Part shown: one piece after another, positions 22,448-30,816 of the stretch
Layout: each line of letters opens with the position of its first letter
How positions within the stretch are numbered: position 1 is the stretch's first letter
From: an uncultured Bacteroidota bacterium
GTDB lineage: Bacteria > Bacteroidota > Bacteroidia > Bacteroidales > WCHB1-69
Length of the DNA: 38,855 nt
Reading direction: 5' to 3'
NCBI GenBank assembly: GCA_902774175.1
Contig: CACYHG010000019.1
Coordinates: 1 to 38,855 of the forward strand
Notes under the pieces: generated by a model
What the model saw: the letters and a program-made list of their open reading frames with translations, nothing else
The model's database searches: none
What the model was told of the DNA's origin: nothing
Translations under genes and position numbers: made by a program

Positions 22448-23385
22448 TGCTTCAGGAAACGTTCGGCATCGATGGCGGCGCGGCATCCGCCTGCAGCTGC
22501 GGTGATGGCCTGTTTGTATTGGCGGTCCTGCACGTCTCCGGCGGCAAACACGCCCGGCACACTTGTTTTTGAAGTCCCTGGCTGAGTGACAATGTATTTC
22601 TCCTCATCCAGCTCCAGCTGCCCTTCGAACAGCTCCGTGTTGGGATGATGTCCGATGGCTACAAAGACACCGTCCACCGCAAGCGTCTGTTCCGCTTTGG
22701 TCTGCACGTTCTGCAGCCGCAGGCCTGTCACGCTCTTGGAGAATTTGTCCCCTTCGCCGAGAATTTCCAGCGGAATGTGGTTCCATACCATCTCAATGTT
22801 ATTCGTGGCGAAGACCTTCTCCTGCATGAACTGGCTGGCACGCAGCTGGTCGCGACGGTGCACCATGTAGACTTTTCGGCAGAGGCCGGCCAGATAGGTC
22901 GCATCTTCGGCGGCGGTGTCGCCACCTCCAATCACGGCGACATCCTTCCCTTTGTAGAAGAAACCGTCGCAGGTGGCGCAGGTGGAGACTCCGGAGCCGT
23001 TGTATTCCTTTTCCGAAGGCAGTCCCAACCAGCGTGCGGAGGCTCCGGTCGCAATGATGACCGTCTCCGCTTCAATCTGTGTGCCGTCGTCGGCGGTGCA
23101 GCGGAACGGCCTTTTGGAGAAATCCACTGAAAGAATTTCACCTTCGCGTATTTCCGCACCGAAACGCAGCGCCTGCTGGCGGATGTCCTCCATGATGTCA
23201 CCGCCCATGCGTCCTTCCGGATAACCGGGAAAATTGTCCACCATGGAGGTGATTGTGAGCTGTCCGCCCCGCTGCATCCCCTCATACAGGATCGGGTTCA
23301 TGTTGGCGCGTGAGGCGTAGATGGCGGCCGTGTAGCCGGCCGGGCCGGATCCGATGATCAGGCAACGGGTTTTGGTCGGATTCAT
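22441..23385 (-). CDS. trxB: Thioredoxin-disulfide reductase
   Basis: The 314-residue flavoprotein reduces thioredoxin with NADPH in the cytoplasm. It has the FAD-binding GSGPAG (residues 12-17), a GQLT..VDNFPGYPEG segment, the redox-active CATC (Cys136, Cys139), a second dinucleotide fold VIGGGDTAAEDA and HRRDQLRAS for NADPH, and the C-terminal GVFAAGDVQD FAD motif. Length and motif order match bacterial TrxB. It starts inside the DUF4290 stop (ATGA overlap) and overlaps the lipoprotein start, so it is embedded in a tightly coupled four-gene run. Confidence 0.97.
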   Translation of the reverse strand: MNPTKTRCLIIGSGPAGYTAAIYASRANMNPILYEGMQRGGQLTITSMVDNFPGYPEGRMGGDIMEDIRQQALRFGAEIREGEILSVDFSKRPFRCTADDGTQIEAETVIIATGASARWLGLPSEKEYNGSGVSTCATCDGFFYKGKDVAVIGGGDTAAEDATYLAGLCRKVYMVHRRDQLRASQFMQEKVFATNNIEMVWNHIPLEILGEGDKFSKSVTGLRLQNVQTKAEQTLAVDGVFVAIGHHPNTELFEGQLELDEEKYIVTQPGTSKTSVPGVFAAGDVQDRQYKQAITAAAGGCRAAIDAERFLKQC

Positions 23386-24080
23386 AATACAGGTTTGGGG
23401 TTTTTCGGATGTTTACGCTTTTTCTTTGATTTTTTGGGTTGGTTGGGGTTGTTGTTCGGCTGCGCCTGACTGATTTTATTGCCTTTTTTCTTTGGCACAT
23501 AGGTTATGTTGGCATCCGGCCCCTCTTTGGTCAGCAGGTATTTTGTGCTTGGAAAGACAAAGTCGCTGCGCAGGCTCAGCTTCCCGTCGGAGAGGATGCG
23601 CAGGTGCTCCCTGATGAGTTCGTCGCTGACGGAATCGCGGTTGTATTTCAGATATAGGGTCTTTAGCTGGACGGCCAGCTGCTCGGTGCATTGTGCGCGT
23701 TCCGGTGTGTCTGGCTCTTCTGCCAGCCGGCGGATAATCACCTCGATGTTCTTTCCGTACGGCGGAAAGCGGATTTTGTTTTTCGGGTATGGGATGGGCT
23801 TCGGTTTTGCCTCAATCACTTTCCGTTCTGGAATGGGAAAGGGACTGTCGATGTCAAGCTTGAAGTCGGAGATGACAAAAATCTCGTCCCATAGCTTCTG
23901 CCAGAAATCGGCAGTCTTCCTGCTGCCGTTCGAAAGGCTTGCCATGGCACGTATGACCGCACGCGCCTGCTGGTTGCGCAGGTCGCGGTCGCGGATGCTC
24001 AGAAGGTATTCTATCATCTGCTGGACATTCCGTCCGTATTCCTTTGTTACGATTTTCTTGCGTTGTGTGTTATATTCCAT
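23382..24080 (-). CDS. DUF4290-type protein with basic C-terminal tail
   Basis: The 232-residue protein starts MEYNTQRKKIVTKEYGRNVQQMIEYLL and is alpha-helical (with NGSRKTADFWQKLWDEIFVISDF), the look of DUF4290, a cytoplasmic family confined to Bacteroidetes and of unknown function. The last 40 residues are a lysine/proline/asparagine-rich tail (PKKKGNKISQ onwards) that could bind nucleic acid. ATG 24080 is preferred over 24110, which would overlap the M13 gene. It overlaps trxB by 4 bp. The repeated Bacteroidetes pairing of this family with housekeeping genes hints at a basic cell role. Confidence 0.82.
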   Translation of the reverse strand: MEYNTQRKKIVTKEYGRNVQQMIEYLLSIRDRDLRNQQARAVIRAMASLSNGSRKTADFWQKLWDEIFVISDFKLDIDSPFPIPERKVIEAKPKPIPYPKNKIRFPPYGKNIEVIIRRLAEEPDTPERAQCTEQLAVQLKTLYLKYNRDSVSDELIREHLRILSDGKLSLRSDFVFPSTKYLLTKEGPDANITYVPKKKGNKISQAQPNNNPNQPKKSKKKRKHPKNPKPVL

Positions 24081-24103
24081 ATTAGATTCAGATTCTCCGA
24101 ATG

Positions 24104-26158
24104 TTACCAAATTAATGCCCGTTTTTCAGGTTCAAGATACATCTTGTCGCCAGGCTTCAGACCGAATGCCTCGGCAAACGGAGTGATGTGCGGCAGGGTG
24201 CCGTTGACGCGCCAGCGTCCGAGAGAGTGGGGGTCCTCCTCTGTGCGGTGCAATATCTCCTCGTCGCGGATGTTGCCGGCCCATACCATCGCGTAGGCGA
24301 TGAAAAAGCGTTGTGCGGCGGTGAAGCCGCTCATGTTCTCCTGTATCTCTCCGGCGGCAAGGGCCTTTTGCATAGCGTGGTAGGAGATGTTCAGCCCGCC
24401 GTTATCCGCAATGTTCTCGCCCAATGTGAAGGTTCCGTTGGCATATGTGCCTGGCAGGACTTCAATGTTGTTGAACCAATCCACCAGCACACGGGTGCGC
24501 TGTCCGAAGTTTGTGGAGTCTGCCGCCGTCCACCAGTTGTGGAGGTTGCCGTATTTGTCGTATTTGCAGCCCTGGTCGTCAAACCCGTGGGTCATTTCAT
24601 GCCCGATCACCACACCTATGGCACCGTAGTTAACCGCGTCGTCAGCATCCATGTCGAAGAAGGGCGGTTGCAGAATGCCGGCAGGGAAGCAGATTTCGTT
24701 GGTCGTCGGTTCGTAATATGCGTTGACGGTCTGCGGGGTCATCTGCCATTCATCCTTGTTGACCGGTTTCCCGATTTTCGAGAGTTCGTAGCGGGTGTCG
24801 AATGCGTTGGCCTTGGTGATGTTCTCCCAGTAGCTCTGGCCGTCAAGCTTCAGGTTGTCGTAGCTGCGCCATTTGTCAGGGTAGCCGATTTTCACGCGGA
24901 ATGTGGAAAGCTTGTCGATGGCGGCCTGTTTGGTGGTGTCGCTCATCCATACGCTTTGTGTTATCCGTTCCTTCAACGCCTCCTTGAGGTTGCCCACCAG
25001 ATGTTGCATGCGTGTTTTGGCATGTTCGGGGAAATAGGTCTTCACATACATCTGTCCGACCGCCTCGCCCATGCAGCCGTCCACGGTGCGGATTACCCGT
25101 TTCCATCTGATCTGCTGCTCTTTCTTGCCGCTAATGATTTTTCCGTAGAAGTCAAAGCTCGCGTTGGCGAATTCGTTGCTGAGGTATGGTGCCGCGCTGC
25201 GGATGAGGTTCCATGCCAGATATGCCTTAAGCGTCTGGATGTCGGTGCTGCCGAGAATGTTGTTCAGGGCCTTGAAATAGTCCGGCATTCCGACATTGAT
25301 GGAGTCAATGTCTATCCGAAGAACCTCCAGATATTCGGGGATGTTCAGGTTCGGCACCATCTTCTCCCATTCCTTGACGGGGACAATATGGACGGTCATT
25401 TCAGGACGTCGCATGTCCTCCTTTGTCATGAATGCTTCGGCCATCTGGGTCTCCAAAGCGAGGATGCGGTCAGCCATCTGCTGCTCCTTGCCGTGGAAAC
25501 CGTCCATGTGGCTGTAGTTGGAGAGCTCCAGCAGGTTGGCGATCATTTCGGTATAGTAAATCCGGATTTCGCGGAATTTTTTGTCGATATAGTAGTTGCG
25601 GTCCCCGATGCCCAATCCGGACTGCCATGCCCATGCAATTTTCATCTCGCTGTTGTTCGGGTTGGCCTCACCGAAAATGGCGACAAATGGGTTTGCTGCA
25701 TAAAGTGAGAGCCGTGCGGCCTCCTTGCCTATCTCCGGGAGTTTTTTGATTGAGGCGATGTGCTTCAGGTCGCTCCTGATGGGTTCGGCGCCCTGCAGGT
25801 CGCATGTCGCGCTGTCCATGCCCATTGTGTAGAGTGTGCTGATTTTGTCGGCGATGCTTCCCGGCTTGTTGTTCTGCTGTACCAGTCCGGAAATAAGAGA
25901 CCTCAGCTGGGCCAGATTGTCTTCTGCAAGCTGGTCGAAACTTCCGTAGCGGGCATATTCGTTCCCGAGCGGGTGCAGCTTCATCCATCCGCCGCAGGCA
26001 TATTGGTAGAAATCGTCCTGCGGACGGGCGGTGGTGTCAAAATAATCCATGTGTATACCCGAACCCAATTCCGGGGTTTCAACAATTTCTGTTTTCTTTT
26101 TACAGGCGCTCATCATGACAAGTAAAACTGCAACTGATATTAATGTTTTGGTTTTCAT
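24104..26158 (-). CDS. M13-family zinc metallopeptidase (PepO/neprilysin type), lipoprotein
   Basis: The 684-residue protein starts with a lipoprotein signal MKTKTLISVAVLLVMMSAC (Cys19) and has the M13 domains: N-terminal helical part (DDFYQYACGGWMK) and the catalytic part with NAYYEPTTNEICFPAG, VIGHEMTHGFDDQG (zinc ligands His530, His534; catalytic Glu531) and GENIADNGG (Glu591, Asp595). Most family members end in C-x-x-W; here the end is ALIW, the Cys replaced by Ala. It acts in the periplasm on oligopeptides. ATG 26158 is chosen because the frame extends to 26314 through AT-rich, unconserved sequence. First gene of the run with DUF4290, trxB and DUF4249. Confidence 0.93.
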   Translation of the reverse strand: MKTKTLISVAVLLVMMSACKKKTEIVETPELGSGIHMDYFDTTARPQDDFYQYACGGWMKLHPLGNEYARYGSFDQLAEDNLAQLRSLISGLVQQNNKPGSIADKISTLYTMGMDSATCDLQGAEPIRSDLKHIASIKKLPEIGKEAARLSLYAANPFVAIFGEANPNNSEMKIAWAWQSGLGIGDRNYYIDKKFREIRIYYTEMIANLLELSNYSHMDGFHGKEQQMADRILALETQMAEAFMTKEDMRRPEMTVHIVPVKEWEKMVPNLNIPEYLEVLRIDIDSINVGMPDYFKALNNILGSTDIQTLKAYLAWNLIRSAAPYLSNEFANASFDFYGKIISGKKEQQIRWKRVIRTVDGCMGEAVGQMYVKTYFPEHAKTRMQHLVGNLKEALKERITQSVWMSDTTKQAAIDKLSTFRVKIGYPDKWRSYDNLKLDGQSYWENITKANAFDTRYELSKIGKPVNKDEWQMTPQTVNAYYEPTTNEICFPAGILQPPFFDMDADDAVNYGAIGVVIGHEMTHGFDDQGCKYDKYGNLHNWWTAADSTNFGQRTRVLVDWFNNIEVLPGTYANGTFTLGENIADNGGLNISYHAMQKALAAGEIQENMSGFTAAQRFFIAYAMVWAGNIRDEEILHRTEEDPHSLGRWRVNGTLPHITPFAEAFGLKPGDKMYLEPEKRALIW

Positions 26159-26197
26159 ATAAATAATATAATATGCACTCCATAATGAATAAATGTG

Positions 26198-26205
26198 CAA
26201 AGATA
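26198..26205 (-). promoter_or_regulatory. Bacteroidota -7 box for the M13 peptidase operon
   Basis: The minus strand reads TATCTTTG, an exact TAnnTTTG match, about 40 bp upstream of the ATG at 26158. It should drive the four-gene run. Confidence 0.65.
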
Positions 26206-26293
26206 ATTCATAATTCCATTCATTTGAAGGATTGTTGAAAAATAAATTTAAAAAAAAGAGGTGCCGGAATGTCGGGGCAAATACAATTGATTG

Positions 26294-26301
26294 TATCTTT
26301 G
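26294..26301 (+). promoter_or_regulatory. Bacteroidota -7 box for comEC
   Basis: TATCTTTG matches TAnnTTTG exactly, 26 bp before the ATG at 26328; divergent from the M13 box about 90 bp away. Confidence 0.65.
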
Positions 26302-26327
26302 CATTTTCTAACAAACACTACCCGAAC

Positions 26328-28439
26328 ATGCATCACACATACCCTTTGTTCCGACCTTTTCTTTTCTATGTCAGTGGGATAGCAGCTTCATACGGATTCC
26401 ATTGCCGCTTTAGTGTTTTTCCGGAATGGCGCATCTTTGTGCCTCTTATTCTGATTCTGCTCCTGTCAGCGGCAATTTCCGCACACCTGTTCTTCAGTTA
26501 CCGGAACCGTTTCCTGTTCGGATGGCTGCTGCTTCCGCTTTTTTTCTGCTTCGGCTGGTTTTCCGTCCAATGCCGTTTTCAGGAGGGTGAGCTCATTATC
26601 TCCAGGGAGACGCCTGACAGTGTCAGGTGCTACTGCGCGGAATTGTGTGGACTGCCGGAGCTGCGCGAAAGGACTGTGCGTCTGGATGTCCGGTTGAGGG
26701 CGGTCTGTTCGGATTCCGTCCGGATACCGTTGCGGGAGAAATGTCGTCTGACTTTGGAACGTGATTCGGCCTCGGAATCTTTGGCTTACGGGGACATCCT
26801 ATGGTTTTGTGCCGCATTGAAGCCGGTCGCTCCGCCGCTTAACGAAGGGGAGTTCTCCTACGCCCGTTATCTGTTCCGGAGGGGTGTTGTGCGCCAGGGA
26901 TATATTTCCGCCGGAAGGTGGGAAAGGACAGGCAGGCGTGGAGGGAACCCGCTGATGCGATTTGCGGATGGCTGCCACCGCAGCCTTTTCGCCATGTTGC
27001 GTGACAGCCGTCTGGACGGGACGGCGAAAGGTCTGGTGACCACCATGCTGCTTGGTGACGATGCGTTGCTGGATCCGGCTGTAACCACGGCATTCTCCAA
27101 GGTTGGGGTGAGCCATATCCTCTGTGTGTCGGGAATGCATGTCGGCATTCTTTATATGATTGTCAACTACCTGCTGTTTTTTATGGAGAGGGACCGGCGG
27201 CTCCGGCAAATAAAGTCGCTGCTGCATGTTGCGGTGATCTGGGCTTATGCCTGCATGGTCGGGCTGACCCCTTCGGTGACGCGTGCGGCAGTCATGTTCA
27301 CCTTTGTGGCGGCGGGCGGCCTCTTCCGACGGAAGACGCACGTGTACAACAGTCTGCTCACTTCCGCCTTCTTAATGTTGCTGCTGCGTCCGCTGCTGCT
27401 GTTTGAAACCGGTTTCCAGATGTCATATCTGGCTGTATTGGGCATTGTCAGCACGCAGCCGCTGCTGCAACGGCTGTGGGAGCCCGCACACCGGCTTCCG
27501 CGTTATCTGCGCGATGTATGTGCCGTCTCCGTTGCCGCCCAGCTTTTCACCGCTCCGGTCTCCCTTTTCTGTTTCCATTATTTCCCCACCTGGTTCCTGA
27601 TTTCCAACGTTGTCGTGGTCACCTTCGCGCCGCTGGTCATAGGCGCGGCGCTTCTGTATCTGCTGCTTTCATTCCAGCCGCTGCTGGCCGATCTGTCAGC
27701 AGGATTGTTAAACCATATCGTTCAGATTCTATGTGACGTTGTGACCGCTGTCGGCGGACTTCCGGGCGCATCTTTCGGACCTGTCGCTCCGGACGGTATC
27801 CAGCTGGCCCTGCTTTACCTGCTGCTGCTCTTCACCCTGCTTTGGCTGCAACGCAAAAGGGTGCGCCTGCTTGGGATGGCGATGTTCTGCCTCCTGCTGC
27901 TTCTGGCGGACGGGGTTGTGAGGGCGGCTGCCAACCGCTCATGCAGGGAGATTGCCATTTATGCCGTTCCGCACCATTATGCGGTGGAATATGGCGATGC
28001 GCGCTCCACCTTGGTGTTCACCGATGCTCCTGAACTGCTGCAGGAAGGGCGGTTTGACTATTTCATGCAGGGGAGCCGTCTCCGTCACGGACGGCCAATG
28101 CCGGTGTGCGCACTGCAGGACAGCCTGTCGGACAATTGGGTGAAAAATGGCGGATATTTCCAGTTCGGCCCGATTTCCTTCCTTTCCCTGAACGGCCGGT
28201 TCTATACCGATTCCGTTTGTGGGCCGGTCTGTTTCCCGGATTATCTGCTGGTAGGGGATTCGACCACGGCGCGTCCTGAGAGGGTTCTTTCCACAATCTC
28301 ACCCGGCTGCGTTTGCGCGTTGCCGGCCCTTTCGCCCTCCCGAATCGTACGCTGGCGTGACGCTTGCGCCATGTCGCGGATTCCGTTCGTGGCAATGGGC
28401 GAGTCCGGAATGCTCCGATTATGCATTGATAGGCAATAA
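26328..28439 (+). CDS. comEC: ComEC/Rec2-type DNA-uptake channel protein
   Basis: The 703-residue integral membrane protein has an N-terminal membrane segment, a DUF4131-type soluble part (about 60-200) and then the Competence domain (about 215-490) with the signature VGVSHILCVSGMHVGILYM and TRAAVMFTFVAAGGLF, and many hydrophobic helices. It should pass single-stranded DNA across the inner membrane. The C-terminal metallo-beta-lactamase-like domain of the Gram-positive ComEC is absent or reduced: the last 120 residues lack HxHxDH, which is usual for Bacteroidetes members. The start at 26328 follows the -7 box; earlier in-frame ATGs are in the promoter region. Confidence 0.88.
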   Translation: MHHTYPLFRPFLFYVSGIAASYGFHCRFSVFPEWRIFVPLILILLLSAAISAHLFFSYRNRFLFGWLLLPLFFCFGWFSVQCRFQEGELIISRETPDSVRCYCAELCGLPELRERTVRLDVRLRAVCSDSVRIPLREKCRLTLERDSASESLAYGDILWFCAALKPVAPPLNEGEFSYARYLFRRGVVRQGYISAGRWERTGRRGGNPLMRFADGCHRSLFAMLRDSRLDGTAKGLVTTMLLGDDALLDPAVTTAFSKVGVSHILCVSGMHVGILYMIVNYLLFFMERDRRLRQIKSLLHVAVIWAYACMVGLTPSVTRAAVMFTFVAAGGLFRRKTHVYNSLLTSAFLMLLLRPLLLFETGFQMSYLAVLGIVSTQPLLQRLWEPAHRLPRYLRDVCAVSVAAQLFTAPVSLFCFHYFPTWFLISNVVVVTFAPLVIGAALLYLLLSFQPLLADLSAGLLNHIVQILCDVVTAVGGLPGASFGPVAPDGIQLALLYLLLLFTLLWLQRKRVRLLGMAMFCLLLLLADGVVRAAANRSCREIAIYAVPHHYAVEYGDARSTLVFTDAPELLQEGRFDYFMQGSRLRHGRPMPVCALQDSLSDNWVKNGGYFQFGPISFLSLNGRFYTDSVCGPVCFPDYLLVGDSTTARPERVLSTISPGCVCALPALSPSRIVRWRDACAMSRIPFVAMGESGMLRLCIDRQ

Positions 28440-28508
28440 CCTATATATATAAAGTTTTTTTGTTGAAAAATTCATCGAGAATCCCTCTTTTGGTGTTGCT
28501 TTTTTGAT

Positions 28509-28516
28509 TACCTTTG
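28509..28516 (+). promoter_or_regulatory. Bacteroidota -7 box for butyrate kinase gene
   Basis: TACCTTTG matches TAnnTTTG exactly, 29 bp upstream of the ATG at 28545. A TTTTG at 28488-28492 may act as a poorly spaced -33 element. Confidence 0.65.
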
Positions 28517-28544
28517 TACCTTTAAAACATCAAATCTTATTGAC

Positions 28545-29636
28545 ATGCAGAAAAAAGGTAAAATATTAGCCATCAATCCCGGAGCAACCTCCACCAAAAT
28601 GTCCGTTTACGAAGGTGAGAAGGAGGTGTTCACTGAAAACATCAAACATCCGTTGGAGGAGGTCCAGAAATTTGCCGAAGTGGCGGACCAGTTCGACTAC
28701 CGCAAGGAGACTATTTTGCAGACGCTGGAAAAACATGGTGTCGGCCGTGATGAAATCGCCATCGTCATCGGGCGGGGCGGCCTGACGCGTCCGTGCGAAT
28801 CAGGAACATACAGGGTCAATGAACTTATGAAACAGGAGTGCCATGACGGTGTGCAGGGCAAACATGCCTGCAATCTGGGCGCTCTGATTGCCGACAGCAT
28901 CGCCAAGGATTTCGGTCTGAAGGAGGCTTATATCGCCGACCCCGGCATCGTTGATGAACGTCCGGACCATGCCAAGATCACAGGACATCCCGTGTTTGAC
29001 CTGGATCCAAAGCGCGAGGGAGTCATCTGGCACTGCCTTAACCAGAAGATGACTGCCAAGCTCTATGCGCGTGAAGTTGGCAAACGGTATGAGGATCTTA
29101 ACCTGATTATCGCGCATATCGGCGGTGGCGTGTCGGTCGGCATCCATAACCATGGTAGGGTGGTGGAGGTGAACCGCGCCCTTTGCGGCCTCGGGGCCTA
29201 TTCCCCGACCCGTGCGGGTTCCATCAACGCCAGCAAACTGATTGATGTCTGCTTCAGCGGAGAATATACTAAGGATAAAATCAAGAAGATGATTACCGCC
29301 GAGGGCGGCTTTGTGGCCTATCTTGGAACGAACGACTCCCTCTATGTGGAGACCAAGGCTTTGGAGGGCGATCCGAAGTGCAAGCTTCTGGTGGATGCCT
29401 TCTGCTATCAGGTCTCTTTGGAGATAAGCCGTCTGGCCGCTGTGGTCAAGGGTAAGGTGGACGCCATCCTGCTGACGGGCGGCATCTCATACAGCAAGCC
29501 TTGGATGAAGCAGATTACCGAACAGGTGGATTGGATTGCCCCTGTTAAGGTGTACAAAGGGGAGAACGAGATGCTGGCTCTGGCCATGTGCGCCAATGAG
29601 GTGCTTCAGGGTGCCGAGCCGAAGGAGTACAAATAA
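28545..29636 (+). CDS. buk: Butyrate kinase
   Basis: The 363-residue protein belongs to the acetokinase (ASKHA) family: N-terminal phosphate-binding ILAINPGATSTKMSVY, the GRGG motif near residue 77, IAHIGGGVSVGIHNHG and GAYSPTRAGS in the middle and ILLTGGISYS near the C terminus. These match Buk more than acetate kinase, which has a different length and start. It converts butyryl-phosphate and ADP to butyrate and ATP, or the reverse. Phosphotransbutyrylase (ptb), usually adjacent, is not next to it here. It is transcribed alone from a -7 box and ends at a strong terminator. Confidence 0.93.
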   Translation: MQKKGKILAINPGATSTKMSVYEGEKEVFTENIKHPLEEVQKFAEVADQFDYRKETILQTLEKHGVGRDEIAIVIGRGGLTRPCESGTYRVNELMKQECHDGVQGKHACNLGALIADSIAKDFGLKEAYIADPGIVDERPDHAKITGHPVFDLDPKREGVIWHCLNQKMTAKLYAREVGKRYEDLNLIIAHIGGGVSVGIHNHGRVVEVNRALCGLGAYSPTRAGSINASKLIDVCFSGEYTKDKIKKMITAEGGFVAYLGTNDSLYVETKALEGDPKCKLLVDAFCYQVSLEISRLAAVVKGKVDAILLTGGISYSKPWMKQITEQVDWIAPVKVYKGENEMLALAMCANEVLQGAEPKEYK

Positions 29637-29660
29637 ATGTTAGTGTTTTTTCCTACAAAA

Positions 29661-29690
29661 AAAGCGGGTTTCACGACCCGCTTTTTTTAT
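29661..29690. terminator. Bidirectional terminator between buk and the YitT gene
   Basis: AGCGGGT (29663-29669) pairs with ACCCGCT (29676-29682), with A-runs before and a T-run after. It lies 24 bp past the buk stop and 15 bp from the stop of the convergent membrane protein gene. Confidence 0.9.
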
Positions 29691-29704
29691 ATTGTATGTT
29701 GCCG

Positions 29705-30670
29705 TCACTGCTCCGGTAATGCCTTAAATCCCAATCCCATGATCTTGCTGCTCTCCACCACATTGATAAATGCGTTGGGGTCCATATAGCGCAGGTTGCC
29801 CTCCAGTTTGACCAGTTCGGAGCGGTTCAGCGTGACGTAGATCATCTTGCGCTCCGCGCCGTGGTAGAGCCCCATGCCGGTGAAACAGGTGCCTCCGCGC
29901 TGCAGGTCGTTCAGGATGAAGTCGCTCACCTCCTTTATGTTGTCGGTGATAATGAAGGCTGTCTTATAGCTCTTGAAGCCCTCGATGACGATATCGATTA
30001 TTTTGCTCTCAACCACAATCAGCAGGATGGAGTAAATCGGCAGGCGGATATCCTTGAAGGCGATGAAGCTGGTCAGGGTGATGCAGGAATCGACAATCAG
30101 TGTCAGCGTGCCCAACGATATCTTTGTGTATTTGTGTGCGATCATGCTGATGATGTCGCTGCCGCCGGAGGTCGATCCCGATTTGAATATCATACCGATT
30201 GCGATACCGTAGATGGCTCCGGAAATCAGGGTGTTCAGGAAATAGTCCGGCACAAAGAAGCGGTTGGTGTCCTGTATCTGGACCAGTGTCTGCATGAAGT
30301 AGGGGTCGCAGCCGGAAATGTCGGAAAGGATACCGTTGTGTATCAGCGGGTCATAACCCCATGTGGATTCCAAAATCACGGTGGCGCCAAAAATCAGGAT
30401 GGTGCTGAGGATTGTCTTCAGACCGAACTTCGGCCCCAGAATCCAGGAGCCTATCAGCAGCAGAGGGATGTCCATGCAGATGGCGTAAAAACCGATACGC
30501 CACGGCCATACGGTGTTCAATACGTTGGCCAGACCGTATGTTCCTCCAGGTGCCAGCCGGTAAGGGTTGACAAACATCACATCCCCGACCGCGAACAGCA
30601 CGCTTCCAAGAAATACCAGAAAGTATGAGAAAACTTGTTTCCCGACTTGCTCCCTTCGTAAGGCATTCAT
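29705..30670 (-). CDS. YitT-family membrane protein
   Basis: The 321-residue protein has about five to six hydrophobic segments: FSYFLVFLGSVLFAVGDVMFV, IGFYAICMDIPLLLIGSWIL, TILSTILIFGATVIL, GAIYGIAIGMIFKSGSTSGGSDII and LGTLTLIVDSCITL. A C-terminal cytoplasmic DUF2179 domain follows (about 235-318) containing NLRYMDPNAFINVVES. The NP.....GG/STSGGSDI motifs are the hallmark of YitT/DUF161 proteins. The molecular function is unknown. It has its own -7 box and converges on buk. Confidence 0.9.
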   Translation of the reverse strand: MNALRREQVGKQVFSYFLVFLGSVLFAVGDVMFVNPYRLAPGGTYGLANVLNTVWPWRIGFYAICMDIPLLLIGSWILGPKFGLKTILSTILIFGATVILESTWGYDPLIHNGILSDISGCDPYFMQTLVQIQDTNRFFVPDYFLNTLISGAIYGIAIGMIFKSGSTSGGSDIISMIAHKYTKISLGTLTLIVDSCITLTSFIAFKDIRLPIYSILLIVVESKIIDIVIEGFKSYKTAFIITDNIKEVSDFILNDLQRGGTCFTGMGLYHGAERKMIYVTLNRSELVKLEGNLRYMDPNAFINVVESSKIMGLGFKALPEQ

Positions 30671-30730
30671 TATGTAACAGATTAAAAATTAACTACTTTT
30701 GAATTAATAAACCTAATCAGAAATTTTTTG

Positions 30731-30738
30731 CAAAAGTA
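30731..30738 (-). promoter_or_regulatory. Bacteroidota -7 box for the YitT gene
   Basis: The minus strand reads TACTTTTG, an exact TAnnTTTG match, about 60 bp upstream of the ATG at 30670. Confidence 0.65.
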
Positions 30739-30782
30739 CAAAAAAATAGGGATTCCAAGGTGAAAGATGTTTTAAAATTTTG

Positions 30783-30790
30783 TATTTTTG
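30783..30790 (+). promoter_or_regulatory. Bacteroidota -7 box for the Nfn-like fusion gene
   Basis: TATTTTTG matches TAnnTTTG exactly, 26 bp upstream of the ATG at 30817. A second TTTTG follows at 30794-30798. Confidence 0.65.
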
Positions 30791-30816
30791 CACTTTTGAC
30801 CGAAAGCATATATTAT

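Noticed and set aside
24188..25708. Long open frame on the plus strand opposite the M13 peptidase gene
   Set aside because: The peptidase has all its catalytic motifs; the opposite frame is only a shadow of its codon pattern.
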